A stretch of DNA of 64,000 bases from Exiguobacterium mexicanum (GTDB lineage: Bacteria; Bacillota; Bacilli; Exiguobacteriales; Exiguobacteriaceae). Shown here piece after piece: positions 24,566 to 32,764 of this stretch. Where the stretch lies: contig NZ_CP040676.1 in the NCBI RefSeq assembly GCF_005960665.1, positions 1,932,501 through 1,996,500 on the forward strand, written 5' to 3'. The position numbers and the translations under genes are program-made. Every line of letters begins with the position of its first letter. Positions within the stretch are counted from its first letter, which is position 1. The notes beneath the pieces are model-generated. The model worked only from the letters and a program-made list of their open reading frames with translations, did no database searches and was not told the origin of the DNA.

Positions 24566-24760
24566 ATGTATCTCACAATCGGATTATCGCTACTCGTTTG
24601 CTTGATTGCCCTCGTCTTCACCATCATGGTCGGACTCGGGAAAGACAAATCAGACTACAGTCAAAAGAAAAGTTGGTCGATGGTGTCGTGGACGTATATC
24701 GTCCTGTTCCCAATCTCCTTCGTGGCGCTCGGCCTGTTATACTATTTCATTACCCGATGA
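24566..24760 (+). CDS. Small two-helix membrane protein, unknown function
   Basis: 64 residues with two hydrophobic segments (about 3-23 and 40-61) joined by a short charged loop (GKDKSDYSQKKSW). No family is recognised. That it is a real gene is supported by its own start after AAGGATGTGACA, uniform hydrophobic pattern, and a perfect terminator beginning within its last codons. Its role is unknown. Confidence 0.65.
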   Translation: MYLTIGLSLLVCLIALVFTIMVGLGKDKSDYSQKKSWSMVSWTYIVLFPISFVALGLLYYFITR

Positions 24761-24784
24761 CCTCGTTCATCGGGATTTTTTTAT
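24753..24784 (+). terminator. Terminator of the small membrane protein gene
   Basis: CCCGATGA and TCATCGGG arms around a 6-base loop, followed by ATTTTTTT. The upstream arm includes the last codons and stop of the 64-residue gene. Confidence 0.9.
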
Positions 24785-25395
24785 TTAACCGCGACGGTGA
24801 TCCCGATTGGATAATGGCGTGCCCCCCGTTTCGGTTCGACGAGCACACCTCGTTGATAATAAAATTCGGTCGACGTGAATGACGTAAATAATTCCTCAAA
24901 CTCGGCCTCGGTGAACTGGTGGACATGGAACAGTTCATTCGTCGGTTGCCCGACCCCTTGCCCGAATGGCGTCGATAACACCAAGATGCCCCCTGGCTTC
25001 AAGAGTTGCCACACGTTCGCCATGAACGCCTCATAGTCGGTCACGTGTTCGATCGTTTCGAAGCTGACGATGCAGTCGAACGTCCCGAGTTTCTCCGGCA
25101 ACGTCCGGTCTAACACGTCGCCTACTACATAGGCCACGTTCGGATGGTGATAGCGGCCTTTCGCATAGCGCGTCGCCTCTTTTGACAAGTCGAGCGCGAC
25201 GACCTCGGTCACGGTCCCTTTCAAGTTCTTGGCGATCAATTGACTGCCGTATCCGCTCCCGCTCGCAAAATCGAGGACACGTCCGTTCATGTATAAGAGG
25301 GCGAAATGATAACGGGCGATATGTTCAAGCAACAAGCCGTTCAGCGGGTCCATGCGATCTGGGATGACCCGTTCTCCCGTATAATCTAATGTCAT
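24781..25395 (-). CDS. Class I SAM-dependent methyltransferase
   Basis: 204-residue Rossmann-fold methyltransferase. Motif I is VLDFASGSGYGSQLIA (about residues 40-55), the acidic ribose ligand VVALDLSKEAT near 67, motif IV FDCIVSFETIEHV near 108-120 and motif VI LLKPGGILVLSTPFG near 135. The N-terminal ERVIPDRMDPLNGLLLEHIARY is typical of a group found beside glycosyltransferases or alone. The methyl acceptor is not identifiable. ATG follows AAAGGAGAA. Single gene, divergent from nothing, with ltaS upstream on the same strand but separated by that gene's terminator. Confidence 0.83.
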   Translation of the reverse strand: MTLDYTGERVIPDRMDPLNGLLLEHIARYHFALLYMNGRVLDFASGSGYGSQLIAKNLKGTVTEVVALDLSKEATRYAKGRYHHPNVAYVVGDVLDRTLPEKLGTFDCIVSFETIEHVTDYEAFMANVWQLLKPGGILVLSTPFGQGVGQPTNELFHVHQFTEAEFEELFTSFTSTEFYYQRGVLVEPKRGARHYPIGITVAVK

Positions 25396-25456
25396 CTCGT
25401 TCTCCTTTTCTGATGTGCACTTCTTTCATCTTAGTCTTCCTAAGGCGCGACGACCA

Positions 25457-25493
25457 CAAAAAAAGAGAAAAGACTGTTTCCAATCTTTTCTCT
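25457..25493 (-). terminator. Terminator of ltaS
   Basis: AGAGAAAAGA (25464-25473) and TCTTTTCTCT (25484-25493) form a perfect 10-bp stem; on the minus strand a T-tract follows. Confidence 0.9.
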
Positions 25494-25498
25494 CTTCA

Positions 25499-27406
25499 TT
25501 ATTGAGCTTGTTTGAAGCGGAGTAAATCTGAATAGATGAGCTGGTCGTTCATCTCGAGGATTTTGTTCGCTTCTGATTCAAGTGGTGTACACGCCTCACC
25601 GTCTTCTGCGACTTCGCCAGTCTTGGCGTCATAGCACATCGACTGCGTGAACAGATGGTCTTGCGTCACGACCGTCCCATCACGGAAGATGGCGCGGTCA
25701 TAATGCTCTTTCGAGAACAAGTCGTTCCCGAATCCGACCTGTTCCGACGTATCGATTCCAAGCAAGTGCTGAATCGTCGGGTTCATGTCGACATGACTTC
25801 CGATCGTCTCGTGCACTTCACCTTTGTCTTGTCCCGGCAAATGAATCGCGAACGGGACCGCTTGGAGCTTGGCGACGTCGTATGGCGTCAACTCGTCTTT
25901 CCCGAGCAGGTCCGCCATGGCGGTGTTATGGTTCGTCGAGATGCCGTAATGGTCACCGTAGACGACGAAGATCGTGTCATCCCACATGCCGTTCGCCTTT
26001 AACTCGTCGATGAACAACCCGAGCGCGTAATCCTGATAGGCGAGCGCCTGCGGGAAGTTGTTGAGCGTCGTCGAGTTCGTCTCAAATTTCGGGACGAGCT
26101 CGTGCTTCTCACTCGGCATCGTGTACGGGAAATGGTTCGTCAGCGTGATGAACTTCGCATAGAACGGTTCTGGCAGCTCTTCGAGCATCGGTACCGATTG
26201 GCGGAAGAACTCATCATCGAGAAGACCCCACTCCGTCATATCCTCAGGGTTTCCGAGGTCGTAGCTGGCTTCGTCAAAGAACTTGTCGACGCCGATGTTT
26301 TGATACATCTGGTCTCGGTTCCAGAACGACTTGTTGTTGGCGTGGAACACGGCCGAGTAGTAGTTGTCATCTTTGATGACTTCTGGTAACGCGTTGTATT
26401 CGTTATCGGCGTTCGTGAAGTAGACTCCTCCACGCGAGAGGCCGTAGAGCGAGTTATCGAGTGCGAACTCGGCATCTGACGTCTTCCCTTGGCCGGTCGT
26501 ATGGTAATAGTTCGGCCAGTAGTGGGACTCTTCGATCAGTTTGTTCAAGTTCGGCGTGATGTACTCGCCGTTCGACGCTTTCATGTTGTGCGTGAAGTTT
26601 TGAGCCGACTCGAACGAGACGACGACAACGTTCTTGCCTTTATACTTCCCGAACATCTCCGGGTCCGGCGCCGCATAGTTCTGACGTGTGAAGTTCTCGA
26701 CTTCATCCAATTCAGATCCGTCTGCAAGCGCTTTTTGGGCCGATGTCTTCGTTTGAAGCATGGCATCGTAGACGTGGAAGTTGAACGTTCCTAAGTTTTT
26801 AACCAACAGTTCCCGGTCGAACGAGCGCGTGAGTAACTCTGGACGCTCCGTTTCCGCAAGGACGAGGTTGAACCCGAACATGGCGGCGGCTGCCGTAAAT
26901 GTGATTAAGACGCGGCGCTGTGACGCTTGGCTCGTCTCTTTCATTTTCCATAGTAGGAACGGGAGCACGACGAGATCACCTAACAAGAGCAAGTCTTTCC
27001 ATTCGAGAAGCGAGAGGAATGACGACGAGAGCGTCTCCATGTTCGACGATTGGAATAGGACTGGTACGGTCAAGAAATCCGTGAACTCACGGTAATAGGT
27101 CGTATCCGCGAACAAGATGAGCGAGGAGACGAGATATAGACTATACAGCGCCCACTTCCTCTTATTTCCCCCGAAGAAGAAGCTGAAGGCGAACAAGAAC
27201 AACGTGAAGCTGAGCGGGTTAATGATGAGAATGAATGCCTGGACCAGATTCTCGGCCGGCATGTTGAAGAAGAACTGATACGCGATCAGCGACTTCGTCC
27301 ATAACAGGATGGTGAACATCCAGAACAGACGTTGTGTTTTGAACGAGTCGAGCGCCGCTTGGCGGAATCGGTCCATTCTTCCTTTCGATTGATTCGTGCG
27401 ATTCAT
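25499..27406 (-). CDS. ltaS: Lipoteichoic acid synthase (LtaS family)
   Basis: Polymerises glycerol phosphate from phosphatidylglycerol on the outer leaflet to make lipoteichoic acid. 635 residues: five N-terminal helices within about residues 18-200, then a secreted alkaline-phosphatase-like sulfatase domain. The catalytic threonine is Thr309 (GQGKTSDAEF); manganese ligands are visible in VVSFESAQNF and VYGDHYGIS. ATG 27406 follows AAGGAG, and a good promoter (27471-27499) overlaps the start of the longer reading frame, ruling that one out. Monocistronic. Exiguobacterium-type genomes usually carry several LtaS-like paralogues, so it may have a specialised role. Confidence 0.94.
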   Translation of the reverse strand: MNRTNQSKGRMDRFRQAALDSFKTQRLFWMFTILLWTKSLIAYQFFFNMPAENLVQAFILIINPLSFTLFLFAFSFFFGGNKRKWALYSLYLVSSLILFADTTYYREFTDFLTVPVLFQSSNMETLSSSFLSLLEWKDLLLLGDLVVLPFLLWKMKETSQASQRRVLITFTAAAAMFGFNLVLAETERPELLTRSFDRELLVKNLGTFNFHVYDAMLQTKTSAQKALADGSELDEVENFTRQNYAAPDPEMFGKYKGKNVVVVSFESAQNFTHNMKASNGEYITPNLNKLIEESHYWPNYYHTTGQGKTSDAEFALDNSLYGLSRGGVYFTNADNEYNALPEVIKDDNYYSAVFHANNKSFWNRDQMYQNIGVDKFFDEASYDLGNPEDMTEWGLLDDEFFRQSVPMLEELPEPFYAKFITLTNHFPYTMPSEKHELVPKFETNSTTLNNFPQALAYQDYALGLFIDELKANGMWDDTIFVVYGDHYGISTNHNTAMADLLGKDELTPYDVAKLQAVPFAIHLPGQDKGEVHETIGSHVDMNPTIQHLLGIDTSEQVGFGNDLFSKEHYDRAIFRDGTVVTQDHLFTQSMCYDAKTGEVAEDGEACTPLESEANKILEMNDQLIYSDLLRFKQAQ

Positions 27407-27470
27407 GTAAACACTCCTTATGTGGAATTCAAGTGAAAGGTTCATTTTCTTTTTTAGACGTATGGTCTCT

Positions 27471-27499
27471 ATTTTAACGTTCTTGTGAACCCGATTCAA
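27471..27499 (-). promoter_or_regulatory. Sigma-A promoter of ltaS
   Basis: On the minus strand TTGAAT (27499-27494) and TAAAAT (27476-27471) are separated by exactly 17 bp and lie about 65 bp upstream of the start codon. Confidence 0.75.
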
Positions 27500-27555
27500 C
27501 TAATCGACGTTTACAACTATACATAAACTTAACAATTCCATTGCAGTCTTTACAC

Positions 27556-27586
27556 AAAAAAAGGCTACCAAGTCGCCTCGGTAGCC
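27556..27586 (-). terminator. Terminator after the TauE/SafE gene
   Basis: GGCTACC and GGTAGCC arms with a 10-base loop; the minus strand continues with a run of seven T residues. Confidence 0.9.
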
Positions 27587-27602
27587 ATTTACATTGATTC
27601 GA

Positions 27603-28382
27603 TTAACCGATGATGTCCATCCAAATTTTTACTGTACTCGCTAAAATCAGTAACGCCAAAATCATTTGAAGTGACTTCGTCTTCATGTTCTTGCCGACGT
27701 TCGCGCCGAGCGGTGCCGCAATCAAACTCGCGATGATCATGATGACGGCTGGTTCCCACACGATTTGGTCGGTGATGATTTTCCCTGCTGTCGAACCGAT
27801 TGACGAGATGAACGTGATGGCAAGCGAACTCGCGATCGCCATCTTCGTCGGAATCCGGAGCACGACGAGCATGATTGGCATCAAGATGAACGCTCCTGCT
27901 GCCCCGACGATCCCTGCTGCCACCCCGACGATGAACGCCGAGCTCGCTGCAATCACTTTATTGAATGTGACTTGGTCGAGCGGAACATCCTCGACATTCT
28001 TTTTCGGTAAGAACATCATGATTGTCGCAATCGTCGCGAGCACGGCATAAACGACGTTAATCAAGTTCTCAGACAAGAGCGTCGAGCCGTAGCCTCCGAT
28101 GAAACTCCCAATCAAGACGGCGACACCCATATACAAGATGAGCTGTTTGTTCAAATAACCGCCTTTCCGGTATGCGTAAATTCCGCCAATCGTCGCGAAG
28201 AAGACTTGAATCGCGCTGATCCCCGATACTTCATGGGCGCTGAACGCCGCGAAGCCGAGGAGCGGTGGAACATACAACAACATCGGATATTTAATAATCG
28301 ATCCGCCAATTCCGACCATCCCTGAAATGAACGACCCGATAAAGCCGATCAAAAAGATGGTGATGATAAATCCAAATTCCAT
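27603..28382 (-). CDS. TauE/SafE-family sulfite exporter
   Basis: Eight-helix membrane protein of 259 residues in the TSUP family. The N-terminal IGSFISGMVGIGGSIIKYPML and the second half VGVAAGIVGAAGAFILMPIML are the two inverted family signatures, each ending in a proline-containing helix. TauE-like proteins export sulfite, sulfoacetate or thiosulfate. It lies 42 bp after a rhodanese gene in the same transcript and next to cstB, so export of sulfite or thiosulfate formed by persulfide oxidation is the likely role. Probably regulated by the CstR-like operator at 28830-28847. Confidence 0.9.
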   Translation of the reverse strand: MEFGFIITIFLIGFIGSFISGMVGIGGSIIKYPMLLYVPPLLGFAAFSAHEVSGISAIQVFFATIGGIYAYRKGGYLNKQLILYMGVAVLIGSFIGGYGSTLLSENLINVVYAVLATIATIMMFLPKKNVEDVPLDQVTFNKVIAASSAFIVGVAAGIVGAAGAFILMPIMLVVLRIPTKMAIASSLAITFISSIGSTAGKIITDQIVWEPAVIMIIASLIAAPLGANVGKNMKTKSLQMILALLILASTVKIWMDIIG

Positions 28383-28424
28383 ATCAATTCCTCCAATTCC
28401 CTACCCTATATAATAAGTAAGTTT

Positions 28425-28796
28425 TTATTTTTGTTCCCAGGCAATCATACCGCCCGAGACATCGTAAATTTCAGTGTAGCCACGTTCTTTCAACAGTTGT
28501 GCCGCTTGGGCGCTTCGATTTCCGCTCCGGCAGATGACATAGATCGGCTCATCTTTCGGATAAGATAATTCGGTTTCATTTAATGAAGAAAGTGGTGCGT
28601 TCACCGCTCCTTCGATATGCCCCCCCTCGTATTCGTCCACTTCTCGGACGTCTAATAAGGTTATTTCTTCGTTTTTCAATCTGTTTTGTAGTGTTTCGAC
28701 GTCGATTTTTGTAATTCCAGTCTCTTTGGACGTGAAAAGAACGATTCCGATCGTCACCAGCACCAAAATCGATAAAATCAGCATTAATTTCTTCAA
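28425..28796 (-). CDS. Membrane-anchored rhodanese-like sulfurtransferase
   Basis: 123 residues: one N-terminal helix (about 4-20) followed by a single rhodanese domain. The active-site loop VICRSGNRSAQAA has the persulfide-forming cysteine; LLDVREVDEYEGGHIEGA is the other family landmark. It should hold sulfane sulfur at the outer face of the membrane. TTG 28796 is taken as start because GGAGGT precedes it, and because the ATG at 28829 lies inside the -10 box of the gene's own promoter. First gene of a transcript with the TauE/SafE exporter. Confidence 0.85.
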   Translation of the reverse strand: MKKLMLILSILVLVTIGIVLFTSKETGITKIDVETLQNRLKNEEITLLDVREVDEYEGGHIEGAVNAPLSSLNETELSYPKDEPIYVICRSGNRSAQAAQLLKERGYTEIYDVSGGMIAWEQK

Positions 28797-28827
28797 TTTT
28801 CGACCTCCGATTCTTTTTCTTGCATTC

Positions 28828-28857
28828 ATTATACCTCAGGGGGTATATTAAAAACAA
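28828..28857 (-). promoter_or_regulatory. Promoter of the rhodanese-TauE transcript
   Basis: Minus-strand TTGTTT (28857-28852) and TATAAT (28833-28828) with an 18-bp spacer. The spacer is almost fully covered by the CsoR/CstR-like operator. Confidence 0.7.
28830..28847. promoter_or_regulatory. CsoR/CstR-family operator
   Basis: TATACCTCAGGGGGTATA is an imperfect palindrome with ATACC/GGTAT ends and a G-rich centre, the form bound by CsoR-type regulators including the persulfide sensor CstR. It lies in the 113-bp divergent region between the two halves of the sulfide locus and overlaps the minus-strand promoter. Confidence 0.7.
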
Positions 28858-28909
28858 CGAAAGAAACTCACTTCAAAAATTCTACAATCACAAAGGAGAT
28901 CAATGACTC

Positions 28910-29206
28910 ATGAAAACCATTTCGACAACTGAACTAGAAACATTGCTTCAATCTGATGAAACACTCAACTTGATTGATGTTCGGGAGACAGACGAATTTG
29001 CAGGTGGCCACATCAAGCAAGCGAAAAACGTGCCACTCTCTGAATTCGGAGCGAAAGTCGATGAGCTCGATCGTTCGAAACCGATTCACGTCATCTGTGC
29101 AGCAGGCGGACGAAGCATGAACGCTTCGGCTTACCTCGATTCACTCGGCTTCGATGTCATCAACGTCGATGGCGGCATGATGAGCTGGACGGGCGAAACA
29201 GTCTAA
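28910..29206 (+). CDS. Single-domain cytosolic rhodanese
   Basis: 98-residue soluble sulfurtransferase. LIDVRETDEFAGGHIKQAKN and the active-site loop VICAAGGRSMNAS with Cys63 define a rhodanese; there is no signal or helix. In Cst-type loci such proteins shuttle sulfane sulfur between persulfide donors and the dioxygenase. It is divergent from the membrane rhodanese and lies 67 bp upstream of cstB, so it is most likely co-transcribed with it. Base composition here is lower in GC than in the flanking housekeeping genes. Confidence 0.9.
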   Translation: MKTISTTELETLLQSDETLNLIDVRETDEFAGGHIKQAKNVPLSEFGAKVDELDRSKPIHVICAAGGRSMNASAYLDSLGFDVINVDGGMMSWTGETV

Positions 29207-29273
29207 CAATCTTCTATATATATTTCAAAAACGACAATCGTTTACAGTCAACTATTCTTAGGGGGTATTTCAC

Positions 29274-30674
29274 ATGTTATTACGTTATTTCTATGATCAA
29301 AAATTAGCACAAGCATCTTATATGGTCGGTTGCCAAATGACCGGTGAGGCCGTCGTCATCGACCCGGCCCGTAACATCACACCGTATCTTCAGGAAGCTG
29401 AAAAAGAAGGCATGAAGATCGTCGCGACGGCTGAGACTCACATCCACGCCGACTTCGTCTCAGGTTCACTCGAGCTTGCGAAACGTACCGGTTCAACGGC
29501 TTATCTATCAGACGAAGGCGACGCGTCATGGAAATATGCATTCGCGAAAGACATCGACTCAAAACTTGTCAAAGATGGCGACACGTTCAAAGTCGGTAAC
29601 GTCACACTCGAAGTTATGCATACACCAGGTCACACGCCAGAGCATATCTCGTTCTTGCTCTACGACCGAAACCAAACACAACCAATGGGTATCTTCACAG
29701 GCGACTTCGTCTTCGTCGGCGATATCGGTCGTCCTGACTTGCTCGAAGAAGCAGCCGGTGTAAAAGGAACGACAGCGATCGGTGCCGAGCAAATGTTCGA
29801 CTCGCTCAAAAAGTTCAAAGATCTTCCTGACTTCGTTCAAGTTTGGCCGGGCCATGGTGCCGGAAGTGCCTGCGGGAAAGCGCTCGGCGCCATCCCGACA
29901 TCGACGGTCGGTTACGAGAAAGCGACGAACTGGGCGCTTCAAATGACAGACAAAGACGCGTTCATCAAAGAGTTGACGACGGACCAACCAGAACCGCCGA
30001 ACTACTTCGCGATGATGAAAAAAGTGAACAAAGAAGGCATCCAAGTCACGAACGAAATCGCTCGTCCAGAAGTCGTCGGTTCGGACCGCCTCGATACGCT
30101 CGTCGAGGAAACACAAGTCGTCGATACGCGTAAAGGGGAAGAGTTCGCCAAAGGGCACGTCCCGGGCACAATCAACATCCCTTACAACACGAAGTTCGTC
30201 TCATGGGCCGGCTGGCTCGTCAACTTCGACAAAGACATCACGCTCATCGCGAGCGCGGAAGATGTCGATCAAGTACAGACGGACCTCCAATCGATCGGTC
30301 TCGACCGTCTCCGCTTCGTTGTCCCAGTCGAAGAACTCGGTCAAGAACTGTTGACGGAAACGTACACGGACGTGACAGCGGAACAAGCGATCGAGTCGGC
30401 AGAAAAAGGTGACGTTTTCGTCCTCGATGTCCGGAATGCGACAGAATGGAACGCGAGCCACTACGAGAAAGCCGAGCGCATCTTACTCGGTAAACTGGCA
30501 CGCGACCATGAAGGTCTCCCGACAGATCAAGCAATCGCCGTTCACTGTGCATCTGGCGTCCGTTCACGGATGGCCGCGAGTGTGCTTCAATCACTCGGCT
30601 ACAAGGATATCCAAAACATCCTCGGTGGCTATGGCGCGATGAAGACTGTCCTCAATGCAGAACAAATCGGCTAA
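29274..30674 (+). CDS. cstB: CstB-type persulfide dioxygenase-sulfurtransferase
   Basis: Three-domain enzyme of 466 residues. Residues 1-245 form an ETHE1-like metallo-beta-lactamase domain with iron ligands in THIHADF (His56, His58, Asp60), HTPGHTPEH near 116 and GDFVFVGD near 150. A pseudo-rhodanese (about 260-355) follows whose active-site loop LIASAED lacks cysteine. The C-terminal rhodanese carries Cys425 in VHCASGVRS. This order is that of S. aureus CstB, which oxidises low-molecular-weight persulfides to thiosulfate. A GGGGGTATT element just upstream serves as ribosome binding site and resembles a CstR half-site. Confidence 0.94.
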   Translation: MLLRYFYDQKLAQASYMVGCQMTGEAVVIDPARNITPYLQEAEKEGMKIVATAETHIHADFVSGSLELAKRTGSTAYLSDEGDASWKYAFAKDIDSKLVKDGDTFKVGNVTLEVMHTPGHTPEHISFLLYDRNQTQPMGIFTGDFVFVGDIGRPDLLEEAAGVKGTTAIGAEQMFDSLKKFKDLPDFVQVWPGHGAGSACGKALGAIPTSTVGYEKATNWALQMTDKDAFIKELTTDQPEPPNYFAMMKKVNKEGIQVTNEIARPEVVGSDRLDTLVEETQVVDTRKGEEFAKGHVPGTINIPYNTKFVSWAGWLVNFDKDITLIASAEDVDQVQTDLQSIGLDRLRFVVPVEELGQELLTETYTDVTAEQAIESAEKGDVFVLDVRNATEWNASHYEKAERILLGKLARDHEGLPTDQAIAVHCASGVRSRMAASVLQSLGYKDIQNILGGYGAMKTVLNAEQIG

Positions 30675-30693
30675 TGCTAACCTACAAACAAAG

Positions 30694-30722
30694 AAAGCGC
30701 CCACTCGTTTGGGCGCTTTTTC
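30694..30722 (+). terminator. Terminator of the rhodanese-cstB transcript
   Basis: AAAGCGCCC (30694-30702) and GGGCGCTTT (30711-30719) arms, followed by T residues. Confidence 0.9.
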
Positions 30723-30737
30723 TCTAGGAGGGATTGT

Positions 30738-31859
30738 GTGATTGCGATCGGTCCATTGAACGTTCGACTCGATTTACTGGCTATGATGGCCAGCCTGCTC
30801 ATTCTCTACATCGGTTTTAAAAAAATCGGCTTATCGGAAAAAAACCGCGATGCCGTCCTCGGGACATGGTTCGCCGGTTTCCTCGCTTGGAAAGGAAGCG
30901 CGATCGTCCTCGGTCTCGCGTCGACAGGAAGTTTGGCCTTATCCCTTTATGCGACCGGCGGGACGTGGTCACTTCTCATTGCCGCTGCCGTGATTGTTAT
31001 TTTTGTATTCCGGCTCACGCCTAGCCTTCGTGGCTATTGGTTGTTCTCGGCCTTGGTCTTTTGGTTTGCGGTGACGCTCGTCGTCCCCAAATATGGGATG
31101 CTCCCACTGCTCTCATCTCCGCAACCGCTCCATATCTATATGGCCGGCCTAATCGCCTTGCTGCTCGTCACGACATGGCGCTGGATGCAGAGTCCTACGC
31201 TCGGATTGTTACTCTGGACCGTGGTCGGTGCGTTCGCGATTTGGTCGGTCGGGTCGCTTGTGACCGATACATTCGAGTTGTGGTGGCTCATTCCGCTCTT
31301 TCTTCTCATCGCCGTCGCCACATATGTAGCACGGCCATCTCAAAAGGCGGTCCAATACGGACTCGGGCTCATCGTCGTGCTCGCCGTCATCAATGCGAGC
31401 TTACCGGACGAGACGCCACGGCTCGAGGCCGACTCGTCCCAGACCGGATTGAACATCGGCCAAGTCCCACCGAATTTTGAGTTGAAGCGAACCGATGGGA
31501 CGCCGTTCAACTTGGAAGATTTACGCGGTGAGCGGGTCGTCGTCAACTTCTGGGCATCGTGGTGCCCTCCGTGCCGGGCCGAGATGCCGGATATGGCCAA
31601 GTTTGCCCGAGAACAAGACGATGTGACCATCGTCGCCGTCAATACGACGACGAGTGAACGGGACATCGAGGATGCGCGGACGTTCGTCGCCCCATATGAA
31701 GATGCGTTCAAGGTCGTCTATGACGAGGAAGGAATCGTCGGTAACGCCTACCGAATTCAAGCGATGCCGACAACATACGTCCTTGATGAAAATGGGGTCA
31801 TCATTGCCAAGCAATTCGGCGCGATCGACCACGCCTGGCTCGATGCCGAGACAAACTAA
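30738..31859 (+). CDS. Polytopic membrane protein fused to a TlpA/ResA-type thioredoxin domain
   Basis: 373 residues. The first 230 hold about eight predicted helices with no recognised family; residues 240-373 are a TlpA/ResA-like thioredoxin domain facing outside, with WCPPC (Cys276, Cys279) and the cis-Pro segment AMPTTYVLDENG. Such domains reduce extracytoplasmic disulfides, for example in cytochrome c maturation or cell-surface repair. The N-terminal part could supply electrons across the membrane, but it is not a recognisable CcdA and shows no conserved cysteine pair. Start is GTG 30738 after AGGAGG. It follows the cst locus but has its own start region. Confidence 0.82.
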   Translation: MIAIGPLNVRLDLLAMMASLLILYIGFKKIGLSEKNRDAVLGTWFAGFLAWKGSAIVLGLASTGSLALSLYATGGTWSLLIAAAVIVIFVFRLTPSLRGYWLFSALVFWFAVTLVVPKYGMLPLLSSPQPLHIYMAGLIALLLVTTWRWMQSPTLGLLLWTVVGAFAIWSVGSLVTDTFELWWLIPLFLLIAVATYVARPSQKAVQYGLGLIVVLAVINASLPDETPRLEADSSQTGLNIGQVPPNFELKRTDGTPFNLEDLRGERVVVNFWASWCPPCRAEMPDMAKFAREQDDVTIVAVNTTTSERDIEDARTFVAPYEDAFKVVYDEEGIVGNAYRIQAMPTTYVLDENGVIIAKQFGAIDHAWLDAETN

Positions 31860-31882
31860 AAACCGCCTCCCGGCGGTTTTTT
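31860..31882. terminator. Bidirectional terminator
   Basis: AAACCGCC and GGCGGTTT arms with a 4-base loop and T residues. It separates the converging thioredoxin-fusion and nitroreductase genes. Confidence 0.88.
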
Positions 31883-32631
31883 CATTGCTTCAAATAGCCT
31901 TGCGTCTTCAAGAAGTCTTTCACGTCGAGCCGGGTTGGTTTCGACAACATCCGTCCCATTTGTCCGGTCCACGTATCGCTTCGTTGGTTCGACCCGCGGG
32001 CCGCGTAGTAGTCATGAATCGTCGCATCATACGCATCGAGTTCTTGTTTCAGTTGCTCGGTGTCGGCGACGTATGTGTTCTCGTGATAAATATGTTCGAG
32101 CGGGAGGCGCGGTTTCTGGTCTTCGACGTGCTCCGGGACACCGACGGCAAGTCCGAAGAGCGGCAATACCCGCTCCGGTAAACTGAGTACTTCCTTCACA
32201 GCGAACATGTCATTGCGGATTCCGCCGATGTAACAAATGCCGAGGCCCATCGATTCCGCGGCCACGACGGCATTTTGCGAAGCGAGCGCGGCATCAATGA
32301 CCGCGACGAGCAGCTTCTCGTCCGTCTCGAGCGTCGCATTCACTTCGGCCTCCCGCAGCTCCCCGATCAACTCGTGTCGATACAAATCGGCGCAGAAGAC
32401 GAAGAAGTGACCGTTGTCGATCACGTATTGCTGGTTACCGGCGATCTCGGCTAGCCTTGCTTTCTTCTCCGGGTCGGTCACCCCGATGATGGAATAGGCT
32501 TGGATGAAGCTCGACGTCGAGGCGCGCTGGGCGCTCTCGACGATGAGTCGGATTTGTTCGTCGGTCAACGTCTCGTCCGTGAACGAGCGGACAGAGCGGT
32601 GGTTCAGTAGTGTGTCAATGACTTGGTTCAT
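31882..32631 (-). CDS. NADPH-dependent FMN oxidoreductase (NfsA/NfrA-type nitroreductase)
   Basis: 249-residue flavoprotein. The phosphate-binding start LLNHRSVRSFTDETLTDEQI, central SMGLGICYIGGIRND and the C-terminal LFGLAVGVPEH are signatures of the NfsA/NfrA group, which reduces nitro compounds, quinones, flavin and disulfides with NADPH. Length and motif spacing are normal. ATG 32631 is chosen: GGGGGA precedes it, and the longer frame to 32700 starts in the intergenic AT-rich run. Single gene, convergent with the thioredoxin fusion. Confidence 0.9.
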   Translation of the reverse strand: MNQVIDTLLNHRSVRSFTDETLTDEQIRLIVESAQRASTSSFIQAYSIIGVTDPEKKARLAEIAGNQQYVIDNGHFFVFCADLYRHELIGELREAEVNATLETDEKLLVAVIDAALASQNAVVAAESMGLGICYIGGIRNDMFAVKEVLSLPERVLPLFGLAVGVPEHVEDQKPRLPLEHIYHENTYVADTEQLKQELDAYDATIHDYYAARGSNQRSDTWTGQMGRMLSKPTRLDVKDFLKTQGYLKQ

Positions 32632-32715
32632 GTAACATCCCCCTTTTTTCTTATCTTGGCATATGGACGGGCTTGGGACAATTTTTGAGATTCGAACCAC
32701 TTATCCTCCTAAGGT

Positions 32716-32753
32716 AAAAAAAACAAAAACAGAGATGCAGCTACGCATCTCTG
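32716..32753 (-). terminator. Terminator of the catalase gene
   Basis: CAGAGATGC and GCATCTCTG arms with a 6-base loop; on the minus strand a T-rich tract follows. Confidence 0.9.
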
Positions 32754-32764
32754 TTGCGGACAAG

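Noticed and set aside
29559-30158. 199-codon minus-strand frame within cstB
   Set aside because: Antisense to a fully recognisable three-domain enzyme; composition is that of a shadow frame.
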